From TMP-86 sp964247385 (lineage in GTDB: Bacteria; Pseudomonadota; Gammaproteobacteria; Steroidobacterales; Steroidobacteraceae): a stretch of DNA of 64,000 nucleotides. Positions 1-8,621 of this stretch are shown here, piece by piece (position 1 is the first letter of the stretch; every line of letters begins with the position of its first letter). The position numbers and the translations under genes are program-made. The stretch lies in NCBI GenBank assembly GCA_964247385.1, contig CAXTUB010000011.1:36578-100577 (forward strand). Reading direction: 5' to 3'. The notes below the pieces were generated by a model. It was not told the DNA's origin, did not search any database, and saw only the letters and a list, made by a program, of their open reading frames with translations.

Positions 1-2040
1 GAGTTGCAGATACAGTTTGTTGGGAAAATCCGGCGGCTCGTTACCGAAATAAAATCCGCGCACGGCATAGCGCTTATCCAAAAGATTTCTGCCCCACAGC
101 TGAACCGCCCAGCGCTCGCGCTCGAAGCCCGCTTTCGCGTGCATCAAACCATAGGCGTGGGAGCGTGTCGCATTCGGCGGCAGGCTGAAATAGTACGCAC
201 CCATGCCGGTGACATCGATGCGCGCGAACGCGCCGCGCGGATCACGGTAGGTCGCATTGACTGCCGCTTGCCAGCGCGGCGCATGCTCGAAGCTGCGATC
301 GGGCAAGTCGACGCCGTTGTCCATCAAACGGTGATAGCGCGTATGCAGTAGGCCCAAGCTCGCGCCCGCTTCCAGGGGATTCAGCACACGCCATACGGCC
401 GAGCCTTCGAAGCCGTAGCTGCGCGCACCGCCCGCATTGGTCGTGAAGTAGACGAAGTCATTTGGATTGTTCTGATCGATCTGCTCGCTCGTCTTCAATT
501 GCGGCGCGGCGTAGCGCGTGTAGAACACGTCGCTTTCGATGCGCGCGCGGTGCTCCAGCAATTCCGCCTTGTATCCGAGTTCAAAGCTCAATGCGGATTC
601 CGGTCCGTAGGCCACTTGATCGGGGGGCAGGGCCTGGCTCAGATTGAAGCCGCTGGCCTTGTAGCCTCGCGACACGCTGAGATACGTGGTCGCATCGGCC
701 GTCGGCTCGAATGACAGCGCGGCGTTGCCGCCCCATTGAGTGTCGAGGGGAAATTGATTCAATTGATTCGAGTCGTGATAACCCGAGGTGCGGCGCTCGC
801 CGCGCACGCCGAGGCTCGCGTGCCAGCGAGATGCGAACTGTGAGCCCGCTTGTGCAAACAATGCGCCGCTGGATGCGCGATACCGGCTGGCAATGGCTTT
901 CACTTCCGGCGCGTCCGGCGGCCCGTCGGCCGGATCGGCGAACAGCCCCACGCTCGTATCATCGAAACGCTCGCGCAACTCGAATGCATACGCACCCAAC
1001 AGCCACGTGAGCCGCGGATTGGTGTCATTCGCGAAGCGCGCTTCGGCACTGTGGGTGCGGCGTCGCCGGTGTTGAATCTCCGTGTAGTCGTAGATGAACG
1101 GCGCCCAGAACGCAGGATTACCCCAGTCACCGTCGTATCCATAGCGAATCGTGCTGTCGGCAAAAGTTCCGATGAGCGTGAGCGTGCCCGCGGACCATCC
1201 CGAGTAGGCGAGCTTGGCTGCGGCGCCCGTCGAACGTTGATCATCCGCACTGGGATGATCCGATTGTGTGGTGCGCGAGTTGTCGATGGCGAAGGCGTCG
1301 TACCCTTCGTTGAGCTCGATGCGCAGCGCGGTGAGATCGATGCGCAGCGTATCGCTCGGCTCGTAGCGCCATTTGCCACGCAGCGTGAGCTCGCGTCTTG
1401 CGTCCGTGTTATCGCGATGCAAGTAGGCGTTGTCGTAAAAGCCATCGGAACGGAAGTACTGCGCCGCGATTCGAAACGCCGAATCGAGCGCAGCAACGGG
1501 CCCGGTCACCATGCCGCCCACGTGCCCCGTGGCATAGTCACCGCCGCCCAACTCAAAGAGCGCGCGAGGGCTCGCTTCCGGATCCGCGCTCTTGACGTAG
1601 ATCAAGCCGCCGAGCGCATTGGCGCCGTAGCGCGTACCCTGCGGGCCGCGCAGCACCTCGATGTGATCCAGGTCGAAGAGCGTCGCCACTCCCCCGATTC
1701 CGCTGAAGTCGATGTCGTCGAGCAAGAATCCCACCGATGGGTTTGGCGCGCCTTGGTAGCCCTCAAGGTCGCCCACGCCGCGAATCTGAAAGTAGCGCGG
1801 TCGCGCGGTGTCGCCTGCCCAATTGAGATTGGGCACGAGGCCGAGCACATCCTGGAACGCTTGCTGGCCGGCGCCGCGCAGGGTTTGGGTATCGAGCACC
1901 GAAATACTCGCAGGCACCCCGAGTGCGGGGCTCGACACGAAGGTGCCCGTGACGACGATGGGCTCGAGCTCATCGGCGCGCGCGCGCGCTGCCATGATGA
2001 GCAAGGAAATCAAAACGCAAACGAATCGTACAGTGTGCAT
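1..2040 (-). CDS. TonB-dependent outer-membrane receptor under thiamine control (3' end outside the window)
   Basis: This is the N-terminal 680 residues of a TonB-dependent receptor; the frame is still open at the left edge. A signal peptide (about residues 1-22, ending ARARA) is followed by a TonB-box-like EPIVVTGTF. The plug carries the usual VLRGPQGTRYGANALGG, and a long beta-barrel follows with the closing LLDKRYAVRGFYF pattern. A TPP riboswitch directly abuts the ATG, so the cargo is most likely thiamine, a phosphate ester or a precursor; this substrate call rests on regulation, not on the protein sequence. Thiamine-regulated TonB receptors have been predicted in other proteobacteria. 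The barrel alone would only support a generic siderophore/cobalamin-type receptor. It is divergent from the btuB operon. Several long frames open on the opposite strand here look like GC-driven shadows. Confidence 0.9.
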   Translation of the reverse strand, partial: MHTVRFVCVLISLLIMAARARADELEPIVVTGTFVSSPALGVPASISVLDTQTLRGAGQQAFQDVLGLVPNLNWAGDTARPRYFQIRGVGDLEGYQGAPNPSVGFLLDDIDFSGIGGVATLFDLDHIEVLRGPQGTRYGANALGGLIYVKSADPEASPRALFELGGGDYATGHVGGMVTGPVAALDSAFRIAAQYFRSDGFYDNAYLHRDNTDARRELTLRGKWRYEPSDTLRIDLTALRIELNEGYDAFAIDNSRTTQSDHPSADDQRSTGAAAKLAYSGWSAGTLTLIGTFADSTIRYGYDGDWGNPAFWAPFIYDYTEIQHRRRRTHSAEARFANDTNPRLTWLLGAYAFELRERFDDTSVGLFADPADGPPDAPEVKAIASRYRASSGALFAQAGSQFASRWHASLGVRGERRTSGYHDSNQLNQFPLDTQWGGNAALSFEPTADATTYLSVSRGYKASGFNLSQALPPDQVAYGPESALSFELGYKAELLEHRARIESDVFYTRYAAPQLKTSEQIDQNNPNDFVYFTTNAGGARSYGFEGSAVWRVLNPLEAGASLGLLHTRYHRLMDNGVDLPDRSFEHAPRWQAAVNATYRDPRGAFARIDVTGMGAYYFSLPPNATRSHAYGLMHAKAGFERERWAVQLWGRNLLDKRYAVRGFYFGNEPPDFPNKLYLQL

Positions 2041-2127
2041 ACCTGCTCCCTACGCCGGCATGATCCGGATCAGGTTCAACGGGTTCATCCAACACGGATG
2101 TCTCAGGCCTCGCGGCCACCCCAAGGT
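2041..2127 (-). promoter_or_regulatory. TPP (THI-element) riboswitch
   Basis: On the minus strand the conserved TPP aptamer blocks appear in order: GGGGTG, then CCTGAGA, then a run matching ACCCGTTGAACCTGATC, then CCGGATCATGCCGGCGTAGGGA. ACCT (2124-2127) can pair with AGGT (2041-2044) as the base of P1. The receptor ATG begins at the next base. The only Shine-Dalgarno-like stretch (GGGAG) lies inside the 3' conserved strand, which implies that ligand binding hides the ribosome site directly. Confidence 0.95.
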
Positions 2128-2247
2128 GTAAGGAGATATCTTAGGACATCCGCGCGGCGTGAGCCACTGCCGCGTGAGCGAAAGCGTTCCCTACTTGCGC
2201 GGCGGCGCGCCGGCATAGCACTATAGGTGCGTTGATTGTCGATGTTC

Positions 2248-2422
2248 GCGCCGGTGCCGGGATCACAGTGAGCGCTTTTTGCGCAATTCTGCGGCTATCC
2301 TTGTAACTGTAAGCGGTGAGTGCGATGCATATGCGGTCTACGAGACCGCAGTCACTGGAGTGTCAATTCCGGGAAGGCTTGCAGCGCACGGCGATCCGTA
2401 AGCCAGGAGACCGACCGGAGCG
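2248..2422 (+). promoter_or_regulatory. Cobalamin (B12) riboswitch upstream of btuB
   Basis: Cobalamin aptamer blocks are present in order: CCGGTGCCGGGA at the 5' side, GTAACTGTAAGCGG near 2312-2325, CACTGGAGT followed by CCGGGAAGGC near 2353-2379, and the B12 box AGCCAGGAGACCGACCGG at 2401-2418. CCGGT at the 5' end can pair with ACCGG at the 3' end as P1. The roughly 180 bases between the aptamer and the btuB ATG contain GC-rich hairpins (for example GAGCGAGTCGCTC near 2418) that could form the expression platform. No protein-coding gene is supported between 2128 and 2604. Confidence 0.93.
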
Positions 2423-2604
2423 AGTCGCTCTTGCCTTGAGCCCAAGGGCTGGCCGAGGCACGGTAGTCCGTCTGAGCGACGAAAGCGGCGCAGGGCCGCA
2501 AAGGAGTCGCGCAGGCAGTGACGGTGTCCACTCGCCCGCTCATTCCACCGCGCATTGGCGGTGCCCTCGCCTCATTCCGCTCGTGCACCTTGAGGCTATC
2601 GAAC

Positions 2605-4566
2605 ATGAAGTCATTTGTCTCTGCGCCCGCGATTCTCGCGAAGGCGCACATTGCCTTGCTTTCGGCCGGACTTGCGCTCGCGGCGCCAGCAGTGCGCGCC
2701 GATGAAATCTCCGGTGATGAAAAACTCGGACCCATCGTGGTCACGGCTACGCGCGCTGATGAGGGGGTGCCGGCCAATCTCATCGGGGCGTCCATTACCG
2801 TGCTTGACGCACCGGCCATTGAAGAGCGGCAAACCCGCGTGTTGTCGGATGTGCTGCGCGATGTGCCGGGCGTTGCGGTGAATCGCACGGGCGCCATTGG
2901 CGGCTTCACGCAAGTTCGCGTGCGCGGCACCGAAGCGAATCACGTGCTCGTGTTGATCGACGGCATCGAAGCGTCCGATCCGTTTTTCGGCGAGTACGAT
3001 TTCGGCACGCTGCTCGCGGATGAATCGGTGAAAGTCGAAGTGCTGCGCGGCCAACAAAGCGCGCTCTACGGCTCGGACGCGATCGGCGGAGTCATTCAAT
3101 ACATCACGCTGAGCGGCGCCGAGGCGCCCGGGTTGCGGCTGCGAGGCGAGGGCGGATCGTTCGGCACCGGCAGCGCTTCGGCACGGTTCGCCGGCGTGCA
3201 AGGCGATTGGGATTACGCGTTGTCCAGCACATATTTGCATACGGATGGCCGGCCCACCGCGGTGGGGGGTGAGCGCGACATCGGCTCCAACAACGCCGAC
3301 GTGTCGGCGAAGACCACCTGGTCTCCCGTCGACAATGTGCGTGTGCATGCGGTCGGGCGCTATAGCCATACGCGCGCAGACTTGAACGAAAGCGATAGCG
3401 ACGCCGACAGTCCCAGGTATGGATTGCCCACCGATACACCGGGCGATCATTTCAAGAACGATGCGTTCTACGGACTCTTGAGCGGCGAGCTTGCGCTGCT
3501 GGATGATCATTGGCACAACACGCTGTCGACTCAGTTGGCGGACACGCGCCGCAGCGGCTATTCCTTCGATGAGCGTACCAATGGCGATCAAGGCCAGCGC
3601 TACAAGTCATCTTTCGTGAGCACGCTGCGCATCGGGGATGATGCCGTGAAGCAGCACGTGACCGCGGCGGCCGATGTCGAGCGCGAGAAGTATCGCAATC
3701 TCAGCGGCACCTTCGGCGGGTTCACCAATGGCCGGCACAACGATAACGTGGGCTACGTGGGCGAGTATGGCTTGCTGTTGAACGATGCGTGGTCTTTCAG
3801 TGGGTCGTTCCGCCACGATCGCAATGACTTGTTCGCAGGCGCCAACACTTATCGGGTGCAAGCGAACTGGTTGAGCGCTCAAGGCTTACGGCTGCACGCC
3901 GCCACCGGCTCCGGCATCAAGAACCCCGGTTTCTACGAGCTGTATGGATACTTCGATGGTCTGTACATCGGCAATCCCGATCTCAAGCCCGAAAAATCCA
4001 GGGGCTGGGAAGCGGGCGTGGATCAGACTTGGGGTGCATCGACGCTGGGCGCCACGTTTTTTCACAACCGATTGCACAATGAGATTGTGACGATTTATCC
4101 GCTCCCGGACTTCGTGGCGACATCCGTCAATCAAGCGTCCGATACCCATCAACAGGGAGTCGAGACCTACCTGAGCTCGCGCGTGGGCACGCAGTGGCGG
4201 CTCGACGCTGCGTATACGTATTTGCATGCGGAGACGGATGGCGCAGTGGCGGTGCGCCGCCCGAAGCATATTGCAAGCCTCAACGCAACGTTCCGCACTC
4301 CGGATTCGCGCACGCAGGCTACACTCACCGTGCGATATAACGGGCGCCAACAAGATAGCGTTTATATCGTTCCTGGTTCATCTACGCCGACGATCGTGAC
4401 TTTGGGCTCCTACGCGCTCGTGAATTTGAACGCGCAATATGAGCTCATGGAACATTGGTCTTTGCTCGGGCGCGTCGAGAATCTCGGCGGCAAGCGCTAC
4501 CAAGAGCAATTTGGCTACGCGACCACCGGGCGCGGATTCTTTGCCGGTGTGCGCGCGAGTTTCTAG
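2605..4566 (+). CDS. btuB: BtuB, TonB-dependent vitamin B12 receptor
   Basis: This outer-membrane receptor imports cobalamin into the periplasm using TonB energy. The start is ATG 2605, preceded by GAGG nine bases upstream; an upstream in-frame ATG at 2518 would place about 29 charged residues before the signal peptide. A signal peptide (to about residue 32, VRA) is followed by the TonB box GPIVVTATR. The plug contains VRVRGTEANHVLVLIDGIE and VLRGQQSALYGSDAIGG, and the barrel ends in an aromatic residue (VRASF), as outer-membrane proteins usually do. At 653 residues it is close to E. coli BtuB. The upstream cobalamin riboswitch and downstream btuF-C-D fix the substrate. It is the first gene of a tightly packed four-gene operon. 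Confidence 0.95.
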   Translation: MKSFVSAPAILAKAHIALLSAGLALAAPAVRADEISGDEKLGPIVVTATRADEGVPANLIGASITVLDAPAIEERQTRVLSDVLRDVPGVAVNRTGAIGGFTQVRVRGTEANHVLVLIDGIEASDPFFGEYDFGTLLADESVKVEVLRGQQSALYGSDAIGGVIQYITLSGAEAPGLRLRGEGGSFGTGSASARFAGVQGDWDYALSSTYLHTDGRPTAVGGERDIGSNNADVSAKTTWSPVDNVRVHAVGRYSHTRADLNESDSDADSPRYGLPTDTPGDHFKNDAFYGLLSGELALLDDHWHNTLSTQLADTRRSGYSFDERTNGDQGQRYKSSFVSTLRIGDDAVKQHVTAAADVEREKYRNLSGTFGGFTNGRHNDNVGYVGEYGLLLNDAWSFSGSFRHDRNDLFAGANTYRVQANWLSAQGLRLHAATGSGIKNPGFYELYGYFDGLYIGNPDLKPEKSRGWEAGVDQTWGASTLGATFFHNRLHNEIVTIYPLPDFVATSVNQASDTHQQGVETYLSSRVGTQWRLDAAYTYLHAETDGAVAVRRPKHIASLNATFRTPDSRTQATLTVRYNGRQQDSVYIVPGSSTPTIVTLGSYALVNLNAQYELMEHWSLLGRVENLGGKRYQEQFGYATTGRGFFAGVRASF

Positions 4567-4572
4567 CAGGCC

Positions 4573-5469
4573 GTGCGCGAGAAATCACTGGTGCGCATCG
4601 AGCGGCCGTCGCGCATCGCCGGGGCAGGAGCCGCGCTGCTCCTCCTCGCAAGCATGACGGCTCGCGCAGCCGCGCCGCATCCCCATCCTGCGCAGCGCGT
4701 CATGTCGTTGAATCTGTGCGCCGACCAGTGGGTGCTTGCACTGCTGCCGCTCGAGCGCATCACGTCGGTCACGTGGCTTGCGCGAGATGCCGAAGAGTCC
4801 TTCCTTGCGGTCCGAGCACGGCAGGTGCCAGCGAATTACGGTTCGGCCGAGGAAGTGCTGCGCGATCATCCGGATCTCATCATCACCGGTGAATACACCA
4901 TGCCGGCGACGCGCTCGGCCTTGCAGCGCATGGGATATCCACTGCTCGAGTTGAAGAATGCGGATGACTTCGAGGACATTCGCGCGCGCGCGCGCGAGGT
5001 GGGCGAGGCGGTGGGTGCGCGTGCGCAAGCCGAGCACATGATTGCGGAAATGGACGCGATACTCGATGGCTTGTCGCATCGGCCGAAGAGCAGTCATCCG
5101 CGCGTCGTGTTCTGGGACGGTAGCGGCGCCGCACCCGGCCGCGGCACGCTCTACGATGCCATCATCTCGGCTGCGGGCGCGCACAACATCGCAGCGGAAA
5201 ATACGGGGTTCGCAAGTCTCGATGTCGAAGGCTTGCTCGCGCGTGCGCCGGAGGTGCTGCTGCAAGGCGATGTCGCCTTGTCGAAGCCCAGCCGCCGCAA
5301 TGACATTGCGCAGAGCCCTCTCATTCGCGAGCGTTGGGGCGGACGCCGCGTTGCCATCAATCCGTCGCTGTATCTTTGCGGCACGCCATTCTCGGCTCGC
5401 GCGGCGCGAGATCTGCGCGCGGATCTGGATCGCTTTACGGCCACATCTCACCGGCATCCCGGGCCGTGA
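4573..5469 (+). CDS. btuF: BtuF-like periplasmic cobalamin-binding protein
   Basis: This is the class III periplasmic binding protein that hands B12 from BtuB to the BtuCD transporter. It starts with GTG six bases after the btuB stop. A cleavable hydrophobic signal segment lies at about residues 14-34. The mature part has the Fe/B12-binding-protein fold signatures: RVMSLNLCADQWVLALLP at the start, DLIITGEY in the first lobe, and RVVFWDGSG opening the second lobe. At 298 residues it is a little longer than E. coli BtuF. Its stop overlaps the btuC start (GTGA). A generic heme or siderophore binding protein is the alternative, but the operon context favours cobalamin. Confidence 0.9.
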   Translation: MREKSLVRIERPSRIAGAGAALLLLASMTARAAAPHPHPAQRVMSLNLCADQWVLALLPLERITSVTWLARDAEESFLAVRARQVPANYGSAEEVLRDHPDLIITGEYTMPATRSALQRMGYPLLELKNADDFEDIRARAREVGEAVGARAQAEHMIAEMDAILDGLSHRPKSSHPRVVFWDGSGAAPGRGTLYDAIISAAGAHNIAAENTGFASLDVEGLLARAPEVLLQGDVALSKPSRRNDIAQSPLIRERWGGRRVAINPSLYLCGTPFSARAARDLRADLDRFTATSHRHPGP

Positions 5470-6452
5470 GCGCGAAGCTTGCGTACGCGTTGATCGTGCT
5501 GGCGCTCGGCGGCGTGATCGTTGCCTCGCTGTGCGTGGGCAAGGTGTGGCTGACGCCCGCGCAGGTGCTCGCCTCGATCGTCGACCCGCGCGTCGATTTG
5601 CAGCGCGTGATCGTGGTCGAGCTGCGCTTGCCGCGCGTGATTCTCGCGCTGCTCATTGGTGCAGTGCTCGGTCTGTCCGGCGCGGTGCTGCAAGGGTTGT
5701 TGCGCAATCCGCTCGCCGAGCCGGGGTTGCTCGGCATTTCATCCGCCGCATCGCTGGGCGCCGTGATCGCGATCTATTATGGCCTTGCTGCGCTTGCCCC
5801 ATTGGCGGCGCCCGCGCTGGGCCTGCTCGGCGCGCTCTTGGCGGCGGCAATGTCTCTGTACCTTGCACGCACCGGCGGCACCCTGGCGCTCATCCTCGCC
5901 GGCGCGGCCACCTCGAGCATCGCCGCGGCAGGCGTGAGCCTCGCTTTGAATTTGGCGCCCAATCCTTACGCCGCTTACGAGATCATGACTTGGCTCCTGG
6001 GCTCGCTCACCGATCGCAACTGGACGCATGTGGGATTGGCGGCACCGTTGATCGCGTTGAGTTTCGGCCTGCTGTTTTCTTGCGCGCGCGCGCTCGATGC
6101 GCTCGCGCTTGGCGAGGCGCAAGCCGAGAGTCTCGGTGCGAGCGTCGCGCGCACACGTTTTCTCGCACTCGCGGGCACTGCCATGGGCGTGGGCGCGGCG
6201 ACGGCTGTGGCGGGCGCCGTGAGTTTCGTGGGCCTCATCGCGCCGCACCTTGCGCGGCCTCTTGCGCAGTACACGCCGAGCCGGGTCTTGCTGCCCGCGG
6301 CCCTCATCGGCAGTCTCATCGTCGCCGCCGCCGATCTAGCGACGCGTCTGATCGCGGTGGCGCCCGAGATCAAGCTCGGCGTGTTCATCAGCTTGATCGG
6401 CGCGCCGTTTCTCTTGTGGCTCATCGTGCGCATGCGCGGTGTGCTCGCCTGA
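5466..6452 (+). CDS. btuC: BtuC, cobalamin ABC transporter permease
   Basis: This is the inner-membrane permease of the FecCD/BtuC family, expected to form a dimer with about ten helices per chain. The GTG at 5466 overlaps the btuF stop as GTGA and places a hydrophobic helix right at the N-terminus; longer in-frame upstream starts would overlap btuF heavily. Family hallmarks are RVILALLIGAVLGLSGAVLQ, NPLAEPGLLGISS, a LPRV-type element, and GAVSFVGLIAPHLAR near the coupling region. Length is 328 residues, as expected for the family. It works with BtuD (ATPase) and BtuF. Confidence 0.93.
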   Translation: MSAKLAYALIVLALGGVIVASLCVGKVWLTPAQVLASIVDPRVDLQRVIVVELRLPRVILALLIGAVLGLSGAVLQGLLRNPLAEPGLLGISSAASLGAVIAIYYGLAALAPLAAPALGLLGALLAAAMSLYLARTGGTLALILAGAATSSIAAAGVSLALNLAPNPYAAYEIMTWLLGSLTDRNWTHVGLAAPLIALSFGLLFSCARALDALALGEAQAESLGASVARTRFLALAGTAMGVGAATAVAGAVSFVGLIAPHLARPLAQYTPSRVLLPAALIGSLIVAAADLATRLIAVAPEIKLGVFISLIGAPFLLWLIVRMRGVLA

Positions 6453-7230
6453 GATACGCGTGCTGCGCGCCGAAAATCTGGCCGTCGAGCGGAATTCGCA
6501 GCCGATCTTGAGCGGTGTTTCGGCCGCGTTCGAGCGCGGCACGCTCACCGCCGTAGTCGGCCCGAACGGCGCCGGAAAATCCACTCTTCTTTCAGTGCTC
6601 GCCGGACTGACGAAGCCATCCGCCGGAATCCTCACTTGGGAGGGTCGACCCATCGCGCAGATCGCGCGACGGACATGGGCGCAGGCGCGGGCGTACCTGC
6701 CGCAGAATCCGCATGTTGATTGGCCGATCAGCGTGGAGCAGCTCGTGCGCCTGGGCCTGACTCCGAGCATGCCGGCGTTCGGCGCGCCGTCGGCGCAAGA
6801 TGGCGCTGCGCTCGAGCGGACGCTCGCGGAGAGCGAGCTTACGAGCCTGCGGAGCCGCGCCGCCACGAGCTTGTCCGGGGGCGAGCTGGCCCGCGCCATG
6901 CTCGCACGCACCTTGGTCGGAGATCCGCACGTGCTCATCGTCGATGAGCCGACGGCCGGGCTCGACCCGCGCCATGCATTCGAAGCCTGCGCGCGGCTTC
7001 GCCGTCACGCCCACGCGCAGCGCGTGGTCATTGTCGCCATGCACGATCTGGATCTGGCCGCGCGCTATGCAGACCAGTTCCTCGCGCTGCGCGCAGGACG
7101 CCTCATCGCCGCGGGCTCGGCGCGCGAAACGCTCAGCGAGCGTGTGCTCGAAACATTGTTCGATGTGCCCGCGCGGGTCGATTTCACCGACGGCGCCTGC
7201 GTGCGTTTCGTCGCACGCAGTCCCCGCTGA
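6439..7230 (+). CDS. btuD: BtuD, cobalamin ABC transporter ATPase
   Basis: This ATP-binding subunit powers BtuC. Walker A is GPNGAGKST, the Q-loop region includes YLPQNPHVDWP, the ABC signature is LSGGE, Walker B is VLIVDEP, and the H-loop is AMHDLDLA. The first in-frame GTG (6439) overlaps btuC by 14 bases; GTG 6460 is an equally reasonable start just before the conserved RAENLAV. Its stop is immediately followed, with no spacer, by the stop of the convergent flavin reductase gene. It closes the B12 operon. Confidence 0.92.
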   Translation: MCSPEIRVLRAENLAVERNSQPILSGVSAAFERGTLTAVVGPNGAGKSTLLSVLAGLTKPSAGILTWEGRPIAQIARRTWAQARAYLPQNPHVDWPISVEQLVRLGLTPSMPAFGAPSAQDGAALERTLAESELTSLRSRAATSLSGGELARAMLARTLVGDPHVLIVDEPTAGLDPRHAFEACARLRRHAHAQRVVIVAMHDLDLAARYADQFLALRAGRLIAAGSARETLSERVLETLFDVPARVDFTDGACVRFVARSPR

Positions 7231-8451
7231 TTACTTCAGACTCTTCAGCTCGAATGCCGGATCGGCCGCTTGTTCCGGAGTCAGCGCAATGCCGGACGTG
7301 AGCAGGCGCCGCGCCTGGATGTGATCACCCGGCCGATTGATGGAATCCGCCGCAATGAAGCGGTGGTCCTTGAAATAGAAAATCGAGAAGGCGTTGTCGG
7401 CAGCGCCGGCGCGTCGCACTTGTGTATCGAAGCCCGTGGGAATGCCGCACATCTGCAATTTCAAATCGTATTGATCCGACCAAAACCAAGGAATTTGAGA
7501 GTAATGGACCAGCATCCCGCACAGAGTCGCCGCCGCCGTGCGCGCCTGCTCCACGGCGTTGTGTACCGATTCCAGGCGCAGCCGGCGGCCGAGCAGGTTG
7601 TTGGGGTGATTCGTGCAATCTCCCGCGGCCACGATGTGTGCATCTTCCGTGCGCGCATATTCATCCACGGATATTCCCGCATCGCACGCAAGCCCCGCAG
7701 CGGCCGCGAGCTCGATGTTGGGCAGCACGCCAACGCCGACGATGGCGATGCGCGCGGGCAGAACTTCACCATCGTTGAACTCGATCCCTTGCAGACGGCC
7801 GCGCTCGAGAGCGAACCGGCGCACTTGCCTGCCTAAATGGAAACGCACGCCGCGTTGCTCGTGATAATCCTGATAGAACGCCGAAACGGACGGTGATGAG
7901 ACGCGGGCCATGATGCGGTCCAGCGCTTCGATCACCGTGACTTGCCGCTCGAGCTTGCGCAGGATTGCGGCGGTCTCGAGGCCGATGAAACCGCCGCCGA
8001 TGATGGCCACGTGAGTTTCCTCGGCCAGACTTGCACGAATGGCTTCGACGTCGCGCAGTGTACGCAAATAAAAGACGCCGGCCGCTCCGTCGCCCGGCAC
8101 GCCGATGGGACGCGCCCGGGCGCCGCGCGCGCGCGCCAGCCGGCTGTAGCTCACCGGCGCTGCGCCTTCCAATTGTACTTCCTGTCGAGTGCGATCGATG
8201 GCGGCGGCGCGATGCGCCAGCCGCACCTCGATCCGATGGCTTTCAAAGAATGCGGCCGGCCGCAACAATAATTTTTCTCTTGCGATCGTGCCTTGCAGGA
8301 ACGCCTTGGAGAGTGGGGGGCGTTGATAAGGCAGGTGATCCTCATCGCTGATCAGCAGCAACGGTCCTTGGTAGCCGCGCGAGCGCACACCCGCCGCGAT
8401 TTCGACCGCCGCCTGCCCTCCGCCGACCACGACGATTGGTGCCTCACTCAC
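7231..8451 (-). CDS. FAD/NAD(P)H-dependent oxidoreductase of the ferredoxin/rubredoxin reductase family
   Basis: The protein has two Rossmann nucleotide-binding motifs: VVVGGGQAAVEIA at residues 7-19 (FAD) and VAIIGGGFIGLETA mid-protein (NAD(P)H). The second FAD-binding block is HIVAAGDCTNHPN. The YQRPPLSK and WFWSDQYDLKLQ elements are typical of the BphA4/rhodocoxin/putidaredoxin-reductase group, whose members pass electrons to a [2Fe-2S] ferredoxin. At 406 residues the length is normal for the group. No ferredoxin or oxygenase gene lies next to it, so its partner is unknown. It converges directly on btuD with zero spacing. Confidence 0.88.
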   Translation of the reverse strand: MSEAPIVVVGGGQAAVEIAAGVRSRGYQGPLLLISDEDHLPYQRPPLSKAFLQGTIAREKLLLRPAAFFESHRIEVRLAHRAAAIDRTRQEVQLEGAAPVSYSRLARARGARARPIGVPGDGAAGVFYLRTLRDVEAIRASLAEETHVAIIGGGFIGLETAAILRKLERQVTVIEALDRIMARVSSPSVSAFYQDYHEQRGVRFHLGRQVRRFALERGRLQGIEFNDGEVLPARIAIVGVGVLPNIELAAAAGLACDAGISVDEYARTEDAHIVAAGDCTNHPNNLLGRRLRLESVHNAVEQARTAAATLCGMLVHYSQIPWFWSDQYDLKLQMCGIPTGFDTQVRRAGAADNAFSIFYFKDHRFIAADSINRPGDHIQARRLLTSGIALTPEQAADPAFELKSLK

Positions 8452-8621
8452 AGGCGCGGCGCGCTCATGTCAACTGCTGCGGCGAAAGCTTTCGCATGAA
8501 TTGATCGCGGGCCCCCGGAACGTGCCGTTGTTCGGTGCGGCATACTAGCGGCTTATGAAGCAGGTGAGAATTTTCGCGTGATTTCTCTGCGCATGAAACG
8601 CATCGCAACGCTGCGCCGCGC

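Noticed and set aside
850..2226. Long open frame on plus (458 codons) opposite the thiamine-type receptor
   Set aside because: It is a GC-driven shadow: no ribosome site, no domain, and it runs over the TPP riboswitch.
5042..6511. 489-codon frame covering btuF and btuC
   Set aside because: Arg- and Ala-rich low-complexity product in an alternative frame; btuF and btuC match known families in their frames.
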